A DNA stretch of 64,000 nucleotides from Candidatus Saccharibacteria bacterium 49-20. Its GTDB lineage: Bacteria > Patescibacteriota > Saccharimonadia > Saccharimonadales > Saccharimonadaceae. Each line of letters begins with the position of its first letter. Position 1 is the first letter of the stretch. The stretch covers positions 840,898-904,897 of the forward strand of contig MKSN01000001.1 in assembly GCA_001897295.1 (NCBI GenBank), given 5' to 3'. Of this stretch, positions 8,290-15,609 are shown one piece after another. The notes beneath the pieces were generated by a model that saw only the letters and a list, made by a program, of their open reading frames with translations, had not been told where the DNA came from and did no database searches. A program made the position numbers and the translations under genes.

Positions 8290-10656
8290 ATGTCAAAGTA
8301 CACCCGCAACAAATACTACAGTCCAACCAAAAAGACCGCAGTAAAGAAGCCAAGCAAACCCTCAAAGGCCGTAAAGCCGTCGAAAGACTACGGTAAGGTG
8401 GGTAATTTCTTCGTGGGTCGTTGGCGCTGGTTTAAAAAGCTCAGTAAGCCAAAGAAAGCCCTGGTGATTGCGACGCCAATCTTGGCATTTCTTATTATTA
8501 CGCCGATTGTTACCTACATTTATTATGCGAATGCCATTTCCGACCCTGACCGTCTGATGAACTATAACAACACGGGCGTGGTGCTGCTCGATAAGAATAA
8601 CGAGGTCTTTTATAGCTTTGGTACGGCTGACCGCGGCGCAAGGCTTCCGCTCGACCAAATTTCTGACTACACCGAAAAAGCCCTTATCTCTTCTGAAGAT
8701 AAGAACTTTTATGAACACGGTGGTTTCTCGCTGATTAGCATTCTTGGTGCATTGTTTGCCAACCTGACAAGCGGTGACCTCACGGGGTATGGTGGCTCAA
8801 CACTTACCCAGCAGCTTGCGAAAAATACACTCCTTTCAGATAATCAAACCATCTTCCGTAAGTACCAAGAGCTTACCGTTTCAATTGCGATTGAGCAAAA
8901 GTATAGTAAAGATGAAATCCTCGACCTGTACCTCAACTCTGTCTATTACGGTGAGGGTGCCTTTGGTATTGGCAATGCCGCGAAGACCTACTTTGGTAAA
9001 TCTGCCGCTGATCTGAACCTCGCGGAAAGCGCGATGCTAATTGGTCTGCTTCCAGCGCCATCGGCCTACTCGCCAATTTCGGGTAACCCAGAGTATGCCA
9101 AAGAGCGTCAAGCAACCGTACTTGGTCGAATGGTCGACAATAAGGTGATTACCCAAGCAGAAGCCGATGCGGCGAAGGCCGAGGTGCTTGCGTATGCACC
9201 GCAGGACGAAGGTGTGAATAGCACTGCGCCGCACTTTGCGGAAATGGTATTGAACGACCTTTATAAAGAGTATGGCGAAGAGCGCGTCACGCGTTCGGGC
9301 TTCCGTGTTACTACGTCACTCGACTTATCGCTTCAAAAATCTGCCAACGCCGCGGTTGATAAGCAAATTGGTTTTATTCAACGTAATGGCGGTTCGAATG
9401 CTTCGGTTGTCGCCATTGATCCATTAACAGGTGAGATCCGTGCCCTAGTGGGAAGCGCCGATTATTACAATGAAGATTTCGGTAAGGTAAACATGGCCAC
9501 GACCGCACGCCAGCCAGGTTCAAGCATTAAACCACTCTATTACACGGAAGCGTTGTATCGTGGGGTGATTACTCCTGCGACCATTTTGCACGACGTAAAG
9601 ACGGACTTCGGGGGGTACACGCCGCTTAATGCCGATAAAAAGTTCCGTGGTGACGTAACGGTGCGAAGTGCAATCTCGCAGTCGCTTAATATTCCTTCAG
9701 TTGAAGTGATGCAAGATCTTGGTGTTGATAAATCCGTTGAGGCGCTCAAGCGTTTTGGGCTCAGTACAATTAGCGACAATACTGATTACGGTCTTTCACT
9801 CGCGCTTGGTTCTGCCGAAGCAAGGCTCACCGAAATGACCAATGCCTACGCAACACTTGCAGATGGTGGACAGTATCATAACCTTACGACTATTTCTAAG
9901 ATTGATGACAAGTTTGAAAAGAATATTTATACTGCAAAAACCACTAGCAGTCGTGAAGTTGTGGACGAAGATGCTGCCTTCCTGATTTCTGACATCCTCA
10001 ATGACGAAAGCGCCCGTGCGCCAATCTTCGGCAGCAGCCTGAACACTAATGGCTACGACGTCGCGGTAAAGACCGGTACGACTGATAATGCGCGCGATGC
10101 CTGGACAATCGGCTACTCAAAGCAACTCGCAGTCGGTGTATGGGTTGGAAATAATGATAATGCCGCCATGAAGAACGGCGGCTCAAGTATGGCCGGTCCA
10201 ATTTGGCGTTCAGTGATGCTCGCCGGACTAAAGGGACAAAAGAATGAGCCATTCGTTGCTCCGTCTGGCGTCGAAAAGATTACTGTCTGTAAGAGCAACG
10301 GCCTACGCGCAGTGGGCGGGGGTACCGACGGAACCTACCAAGAGTACTTCAAGAAGAGTGCAATTCCTGCGGGAACTTGTGACGTACCAAAACCACCAGA
10401 AGACACCGATAAAGACGGCGTGACTGACGACAAGGACCTATGTGCAAATACACCAGCAGGCACCGAGGTTGATGAAAATGGTTGTGAAGTTGAGGAAGAA
10501 GCTCCTCTTGATACTGACGGCGACGGAGTTGTCGACTCACTCGATAAGTGTCCAAATACGCCGACTGGTAGTACTGTGGATGCGAACGGGTGTGTGGTGA
10601 CGACGGGTGGGGGAACGATAACACCCGTGACACCTAGTGGACGAACGACAAACTAG
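8290..10656 (+). CDS. Class A penicillin-binding protein (PBP1A-like) with C-terminal thrombospondin type 3 repeats
   Basis: Bifunctional peptidoglycan polymerase, 788 aa. A basic cytoplasmic N-terminus and one membrane helix (ALVIATPILAFLIITPIVTYIY) lead to the GT51 glycosyltransferase with SSEDKNFYEHGGF, GGSTLTQQLAKN and a NSVYYGEGAFGIGNAA block. The transpeptidase carries the SxxK nucleophile (SSIKP), SxN (SLN) and KTGTT. After residue 700 come two Asp-rich calcium-binding repeats (DTDKDGVTDDKD and DTDGDGVVDSLD, each closing with NGC), an unusual appendage that probably binds calcium at the cell surface, and a Gly/Thr/Pro tail. All catalytic motifs are present. Confidence 0.93.
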   Translation: MSKYTRNKYYSPTKKTAVKKPSKPSKAVKPSKDYGKVGNFFVGRWRWFKKLSKPKKALVIATPILAFLIITPIVTYIYYANAISDPDRLMNYNNTGVVLLDKNNEVFYSFGTADRGARLPLDQISDYTEKALISSEDKNFYEHGGFSLISILGALFANLTSGDLTGYGGSTLTQQLAKNTLLSDNQTIFRKYQELTVSIAIEQKYSKDEILDLYLNSVYYGEGAFGIGNAAKTYFGKSAADLNLAESAMLIGLLPAPSAYSPISGNPEYAKERQATVLGRMVDNKVITQAEADAAKAEVLAYAPQDEGVNSTAPHFAEMVLNDLYKEYGEERVTRSGFRVTTSLDLSLQKSANAAVDKQIGFIQRNGGSNASVVAIDPLTGEIRALVGSADYYNEDFGKVNMATTARQPGSSIKPLYYTEALYRGVITPATILHDVKTDFGGYTPLNADKKFRGDVTVRSAISQSLNIPSVEVMQDLGVDKSVEALKRFGLSTISDNTDYGLSLALGSAEARLTEMTNAYATLADGGQYHNLTTISKIDDKFEKNIYTAKTTSSREVVDEDAAFLISDILNDESARAPIFGSSLNTNGYDVAVKTGTTDNARDAWTIGYSKQLAVGVWVGNNDNAAMKNGGSSMAGPIWRSVMLAGLKGQKNEPFVAPSGVEKITVCKSNGLRAVGGGTDGTYQEYFKKSAIPAGTCDVPKPPEDTDKDGVTDDKDLCANTPAGTEVDENGCEVEEEAPLDTDGDGVVDSLDKCPNTPTGSTVDANGCVVTTGGGTITPVTPSGRTTN

Positions 10657-11450
10657 CCGAATAGCTCAGCAATATACGATCGTAATTCACGAATATCCAT
10701 CGCACTAGGAGTGAGCACTCCAAGATCATGTTCTTCTGCAAATTGTTTGCGGGCTTCAAGAATTTCTGTGGCGCGCGCTCGAATGAGTGGATCTTCGGAA
10801 GTAAGTTGTGTATTGAGAGGCGTCGAGAGAAGTTTTTCTGCGGCTTCATCAGAACCCATTACCTGACTATCGACCATTTCTTGGTACCGATATTCCTCCT
10901 CAGAAATATAAGACGTTTCGAGACTTAGCTCCGGCAAAATGGTGCGTGAGCCGAATTCATTTACGATTAAACTCGATGATTTAATAAGCCCATCTTCATC
11001 CGGGTCTATATCGAGCGCATGAAGAAAAGTGTGACGAACGCGGTTGTGAATAGGGAGTGCCGCGCCATTCATAACAGAGAGTGCGAGAAGGCTCAAGTGC
11101 TGCTGTGCAGCTGTGATGGTTGTAATCGAGTACTCAAAAGGTGTTTCCTGAATAGTGTCTCGAAAAGCCCTTTGTTGCTCTGGGCGACTTGGCTTGAATC
11201 GCGAGTAAAGGAATAACCCGGTTTGCTCAAGCGCAACGCGTACCAGCTGGCGGCTCTCTCGGCTAATGTCTGGGCCAAAGACTTCGGTGGTTTGGCGAGC
11301 TGAGTATACATTCGTTGCACCTTGCTGGCGGAATGAGATTTCTGGATTTTCGTCAGCGAGCGTATCAATGGTTCCGTAGAGCTCACGGAGTGCGGCTTGG
11401 GTTGGACCATCGATAAGGTTTGCGCGAGGATTGCGTGATTGTTTTCCCAT
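10653..11450 (-). CDS. Hypothetical protein linked to the class II LysRS homologue
   Basis: 265 aa, mostly helical and acidic, without signal peptide or membrane helix. It follows the class II LysRS-like gene by 21 nt on the same strand and its stop overlaps the PBP stop by 4 nt. The only distinctive segments are VRHTFLHALDIDPDEDG and a helical C-terminus (ARATEILEARKQFAEEHDLG). I recognise no family. Genomic linkage suggests work with the LysRS-like and phosphotransferase genes; no function is proposed. Confidence 0.7.
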   Translation of the reverse strand: MGKQSRNPRANLIDGPTQAALRELYGTIDTLADENPEISFRQQGATNVYSARQTTEVFGPDISRESRQLVRVALEQTGLFLYSRFKPSRPEQQRAFRDTIQETPFEYSITTITAAQQHLSLLALSVMNGAALPIHNRVRHTFLHALDIDPDEDGLIKSSSLIVNEFGSRTILPELSLETSYISEEEYRYQEMVDSQVMGSDEAAEKLLSTPLNTQLTSEDPLIRARATEILEARKQFAEEHDLGVLTPSAMDIRELRSYIAELFG

Positions 11451-11471
11451 ACAGAGTGAGGTCCTATCTTA

Positions 11472-12719
11472 TTACAAATCAATTGGCATTGGGATAACTT
11501 TTCGTGTAGGGCGATCAGTGATGGTCGCCGTAAAGTTATCAAGTCCGATGCCGATACCGTACATAGGTGGGAGTCCCATTTCACAGGCATCAATAAGCCG
11601 CGTGTCGTTACGGAACGCATCTTCAACATCTTCACCAGCTTGGCGGATGAGTTTTGCACGAAGGAGTTCTGGGTCTACCTCTTCCTGGTAGGCCTTTACC
11701 ATTTCTGCAGTTTTAAGCATGACTTGGAATGCATCAGCAAAACGGTCATCACTTTTGAGGGATGCAGCAAGAGGAAGTTGGTCTGAAAGATAGCCGTCGA
11801 CAATAAGTGGTGCGTCAACAGTTGGACGTACACGACGTTTCATAATTGCATCGATAATCCCACTCGCACCGCGAGTATCTGCATCATCGACACCAACGGT
11901 TTTTGCATAGGCGCGAAGTGCTCCGATGTCATCGGATTCAACAAGCGAAAGAATCCTTTCAAAGTTTACATCATGCTTTTCAAATAGTTCGGCAACTGAA
12001 GTACGTGGAATATTTGTGAAATCGTAGTCAGTGCCTTGTGCGCGTGCGATGTCGGTTAACACTCGTTCGGTTAGGCCAATTGCTTCTTCGCGTGTTTGGT
12101 AAGCGGTGTATGCTTCAACGTTGGTAAATTCAGGATGGTGACGAGTGTCAGTGCCTTCGTTGCGGAAAAGGCGGCCAAGTTCATAGACGCGTTCTAGTCC
12201 AGAGAGTGCCATGACAACCTTAAGGTCAATTTCTGGTGCAATGCGCAGGTGTCGTTCGCGGCCGTCGAAGTTTGCAACGGTATCGAAGGTGCGTGCTGCG
12301 GCACCAGAAGCTGTTTTTTGAAGAATACTCGTATCAACAGCAGTGTATCCTTCGGCATCGAGTGTATCGCGGATGCCTTTGTGAGTTGCGTGGCGACGAC
12401 GGAGCATGTCGACATACTCCGCTTGTGCGGCGTGTCGCTCTCGAGTGTCGGCGCCAGGCCAGCGGGGACGAAGGTTGTCGGCGACGGTTTCTATACCCTC
12501 GGCAAATAGTGAGATTTGCCCAAGGCCACGGCGAACGCTAATGGCAGTTTCACCAGTTTCACCTTCGGCGCGTACAATGTCGCCGATTTTTATAGGCCGC
12601 TCAACTTCACCGGTCACAACAATTTGAGTAGATTTGTCGCCGGGAATGCCTACATCTAAGAAGGTTGCGTTACGAGATTCTCTTACGGCAGTTACTTGAC
12701 CTCTTACAACTTCGCTCAT
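11472..12719 (-). CDS. Class II lysyl-tRNA synthetase homologue with altered motif 3
   Basis: 415 aa. The N-terminal OB-fold (anticodon-binding in LysRS) covers about 90 residues. Motif 2 is intact and LysRS-specific (GRLFRNEGTDTRHHPEFTN), with TAYQ downstream. Motif 3 reads GIGIGLDNF where active class II enzymes have GxGxGxDR: the arginine that clamps the ATP gamma-phosphate is Asn. The protein is also shorter than typical LysS (about 490-500). It therefore is either an impaired or repurposed synthetase-like protein, for example an amino-acid-binding or amide-forming enzyme, rather than the housekeeping LysRS. Its neighbours are a PPDK-like enzyme and, divergently, a class I LysRS fusion. 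Confidence 0.85.
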   Translation of the reverse strand: MSEVVRGQVTAVRESRNATFLDVGIPGDKSTQIVVTGEVERPIKIGDIVRAEGETGETAISVRRGLGQISLFAEGIETVADNLRPRWPGADTRERHAAQAEYVDMLRRRHATHKGIRDTLDAEGYTAVDTSILQKTASGAAARTFDTVANFDGRERHLRIAPEIDLKVVMALSGLERVYELGRLFRNEGTDTRHHPEFTNVEAYTAYQTREEAIGLTERVLTDIARAQGTDYDFTNIPRTSVAELFEKHDVNFERILSLVESDDIGALRAYAKTVGVDDADTRGASGIIDAIMKRRVRPTVDAPLIVDGYLSDQLPLAASLKSDDRFADAFQVMLKTAEMVKAYQEEVDPELLRAKLIRQAGEDVEDAFRNDTRLIDACEMGLPPMYGIGIGLDNFTATITDRPTRKVIPMPIDL

Positions 12720-12772
12720 AGCACTAAAATAACAGATAAGTTACATAATCCAAACCATAAGTGGCAAGGTAA

Positions 12773-13825
12773 TTATGAGAGGAAGACTTTGCCGGCTTTG
12801 CCGTCAATTGAAACGGCGCTGCCATGATCTATCTTATCGATATCAACACCTACGACACAGGCCTTTCCAAGCTCTCGACACACAACTGCTGAGTGAGACA
12901 ACATACCGCCCATTCGAGTGACGACTCCCTCGGCAGTCATAATGTACATCATGTCAGCAGGCGAGGTTGCGCGTGCAATAAGAATCTTTCCCATTCCCCA
13001 TTCAATGCCACCCTTCTGATCAAGACGATATGCGGTACCCGAAGCGGTGTAAGGGCTTGCCGCCTCACCGTTAATAGTGAGCGCTTCGAGTACTTCTTCA
13101 GCTTCTGGTGTTGAGTGCGTTTCAATATCTTTGGTGACTTTTCGAAGTTGGAGCCATTGTACGCCGTTCTTGGTAATACAAAATTCGAGGTCGACGTTGT
13201 AGCCGAGCTTTTCTTGAATTTCTTTACATACCTCAGCGACAGAGCGACCCGAGTCATCGGCAAGAATAAGGTCTGCATTCTTTGCAAGCATGGTGCCATC
13301 TTGACCATAGCTTTCGAAGTAAGGCTCCGCAGTGCCATTCACAACTGCATCGCCGCGTCCATCGACCCATTCAAGGCGTCCGCCCGATGCGCCGGTACCC
13401 ATCCACACGCCACCTGCGTTAGGCTCTTCGAATTGTTGGACGATCACATTCATCTTAATGTCATCAACCGCGAGGCCCATTGCTTCGGTATATTGTCGTA
13501 CATGGTCAGATGTAATAGATTCGCGTACATCTGCAATACGGGCAGGGATTTCATCCGCAGGTACGTCGAGGTAGCTATCAAATTGACCGGCGAAAGAGTA
13601 GTGAGCGCCGTCTTCAATGTTAGCGGAGCTTCGCACGGCAACGCGGCCGGTTTGTGTTGCGAAGCGTGTAAAACGAGCAATTGCCTCTGGGCTCGTGCTG
13701 TCGTCATCGTGTGAAACGACGAAATAGTCTGGCACCTGGTATCCCATGTCACGCAGTAAATGTAGACCTAATGCTTTGCCACCTTGGCGGTCGGCATATG
13801 TAGAATTGATGTGTACCTCAGTCAT
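12773..13825 (-). CDS. Two-domain PPDK/PEP-synthase-like phosphotransferase (ATP-grasp plus phosphohistidine domain)
   Basis: 350 aa from the ATG at 13825, where TATAGT ends six bases upstream. The ATP-grasp half shows GGKALGLHLLRDMGYQVPD, VAVRSSANIEDG..SFAGQ and LEFCITKNGVQWLQLRKVT, as in PEP synthase, PPDK and rifampicin phosphotransferase. The last 90 residues are the swivelling domain with the catalytic histidine (GGMLSHSAVVCRELGKACVVG). The third, substrate-binding domain (PEP/pyruvate barrel or rifampicin domain) is missing, so the enzyme should autophosphorylate from ATP but needs another protein to supply the acceptor. Sits between the kinase and the class II LysRS homologue. Confidence 0.82.
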   Translation of the reverse strand: MTEVHINSTYADRQGGKALGLHLLRDMGYQVPDYFVVSHDDDSTSPEAIARFTRFATQTGRVAVRSSANIEDGAHYSFAGQFDSYLDVPADEIPARIADVRESITSDHVRQYTEAMGLAVDDIKMNVIVQQFEEPNAGGVWMGTGASGGRLEWVDGRGDAVVNGTAEPYFESYGQDGTMLAKNADLILADDSGRSVAEVCKEIQEKLGYNVDLEFCITKNGVQWLQLRKVTKDIETHSTPEAEEVLEALTINGEAASPYTASGTAYRLDQKGGIEWGMGKILIARATSPADMMYIMTAEGVVTRMGGMLSHSAVVCRELGKACVVGVDIDKIDHGSAVSIDGKAGKVFLS

Positions 13826-13860
13826 AGGGGTACTATACCATAACAATTCTAATGCGCAAT

Positions 13861-14388
13861 TTAAAGTTTTATTTTTTGCCTAATGAGGGTCACTGCTTCG
13901 TCAGGATTAAGTTCCGAGGTATTAATCTTGAGTGCATCGACGAAAGAAATTGAATACTTGTTCATATTTTCGGTAATACGAGCCATTTTTGCTGGATCAA
14001 TGAGCTTCTTTTGTTTGCGACGGGATTCGCTATTAGCCCGCTTGATGAGATCTTCACGATTCGCAGTGAGTTCGATGAATGTAATAGTACCTTGGTTGCG
14101 TGTAATGATTTCGGTAAACTTTCGAATATCTTCATCGTCTTCCTCTTCACCCTCATAGACATACGTGAAGATAAGATCGGTACCATGCTGGGAGCAGTAA
14201 TCGAGTACGTCGTAACGAATGCGGTCAACAAGTCCGTAGTGTTGGCGAGTAGCGTCTCTATAGATGTCTTTGACGAGGTTGCGTGAGAGGTGATTGTGAA
14301 AAAGAGGAATCCCTGTTGTTTGAGAGAGCTTTTCTGCAATAGTAAGCTTGCCTGATGCCGGCGGTCCGTAGAGGAAAAGAAGTTTCAT
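13861..14388 (-). CDS. P-loop small-molecule kinase (AAA_33/shikimate-kinase-like)
   Basis: 175 aa from the ATG at 14388; the longer ORF-track start runs through the divergent promoter. Walker A is FLYGPPASGKLTIAEKL, followed by a substrate-site-like LFHNHLSRNLVKDI and a lid rich in Arg (ANSESRRKQKKL). The size and layout match nucleoside/sugar kinases of the zeta-toxin/AAA_33 type. TATAAT ends seven bases before the ATG. First gene of the minus-strand set in the LysRS cluster; acceptor unknown. Confidence 0.75.
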   Translation of the reverse strand: MKLLFLYGPPASGKLTIAEKLSQTTGIPLFHNHLSRNLVKDIYRDATRQHYGLVDRIRYDVLDYCSQHGTDLIFTYVYEGEEEDDEDIRKFTEIITRNQGTITFIELTANREDLIKRANSESRRKQKKLIDPAKMARITENMNKYSISFVDALKINTSELNPDEAVTLIRQKIKL

Positions 14389-14431
14389 GTGCTTCATTAT
14401 AGCAATAGTTATTTCGCAATCTGGGATATTC

Positions 14432-14460
14432 TTTACAAACAGAGGTAACAATGGTATTAT
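14432..14460 (+). promoter_or_regulatory. Promoter of the plus-strand LysRS1-fusion operon
   Basis: TTTACA, a 17-bp spacer and TATTAT, a near-consensus housekeeping promoter giving a start about 33 nt before the ATG at 14500. It lies 44 bp from the divergent kinase start, so both arms could share a regulator. Confidence 0.6.
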
Positions 14461-14499
14461 TTCGTTTACATTTGTAGTCGATGGAGCAAGGAATAGAAA

Positions 14500-15609
14500 A
14501 TGTCCCACGAGCAGTTGCATATTCATACGAATCCACAAGAAACTCTCGGTTCTTCAAGGAGAGGCTATGAAGTGCGCGGCGACTCTACCGAGCCTACGCT
14601 TTATTTTATTAGCGGCGACAAGCCGGGTATGCGATGGGATGGCGTACCAATACGGATTATTACCGATGTTGCGCCTCACCCTGAATCGCATCCTGCGAGT
14701 CGGTATCTAGATGAGCCACTTTTTGAAAATAATAAAGGAGAGATTCGTTCGCTTGGTAATCGTCTTGTGAATGCAGATGATTGCAACCCAAGCTTTCTCC
14801 TTACTCTTGCCGATAGAGTATCGAATGGAGACATGCCGTACCCAGAAGAAATTAGTGCCGAAGCTGTAGAACATATTCGCTCCGTGTTTCTGGACGGTGC
14901 AACGCCGCGCATGTTTCACGATGACTTACTTGAATATACCAACATCATTTTTAAAGATGATGATCAACCGGAGACATATCGCATTACAGGCAAGCTTTTT
15001 TTTGAAAGCATGACGACTCGAAATATTTTAGCATTTGATATTCACGACCTGTTGCACCATCCATTGCAGCTTGCCGCCTGGCCTGACCAGTTCGAAGAAA
15101 TTAGTAAAGCTGGGTTTATTGCTCATGCACTTCCGGTTGAGAATGAACACGCAAAACGACTCAAAAAATTGACGCAGCTTACGTGGCTTGCAAGCTTTGA
15201 GGAATCTCTCATCACGACTGATGGACAGCTAGTAAGTTTCGGGTGCCTAAACTGGCTTTCACCGTCTGAGACACCGCTTGATAGAATGCCAGATATTAGC
15301 CAGTTGTCGGTTGAAGATCAGAAGATTGCGTATCGTTGGCACTATCTTGATGCGCTTAAAGATATGTTCCGTATTGGCATTGCAAACTCGAAGCAGTTTG
15401 GCGAAGAGCTGAATTGGGTTGAAAGGTTGGGATACGCCGTTGACGATAGGCTAAAGGCGATGATTGAAAGCGATGACCCGCGGCCATTCGAGAACCTTGC
15501 ATATACTGATGCCCTTGCTTTTGAAGTGCGCACACCCGCATCGCCCGAAGAACTATTTGCGAATGCTATGAAATTAATCGAAGAGGAGTTTGCTCGTGCA
15601 GAAGGGTGA
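14500..15609 (+). CDS. Hypothetical protein, first gene of the ALDH-LysRS1 operon
   Basis: 369 aa, soluble, preceded by an AAGGA Shine-Dalgarno site. An N-terminal beta-rich region (LYFISGDKPGMRWDGVPIRI) is followed by a largely helical body with an aromatic/His-rich stretch (AFDIHDLLHHPLQLAAWPD). No nucleotide-binding loop or known catalytic motif was found. Its end overlaps the ALDH-LysRS1 gene by 14 nt, so the two products are likely translated together and may form a complex. Family not recognised. Confidence 0.75.
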   Translation: MSHEQLHIHTNPQETLGSSRRGYEVRGDSTEPTLYFISGDKPGMRWDGVPIRIITDVAPHPESHPASRYLDEPLFENNKGEIRSLGNRLVNADDCNPSFLLTLADRVSNGDMPYPEEISAEAVEHIRSVFLDGATPRMFHDDLLEYTNIIFKDDDQPETYRITGKLFFESMTTRNILAFDIHDLLHHPLQLAAWPDQFEEISKAGFIAHALPVENEHAKRLKKLTQLTWLASFEESLITTDGQLVSFGCLNWLSPSETPLDRMPDISQLSVEDQKIAYRWHYLDALKDMFRIGIANSKQFGEELNWVERLGYAVDDRLKAMIESDDPRPFENLAYTDALAFEVRTPASPEELFANAMKLIEEEFARAEG

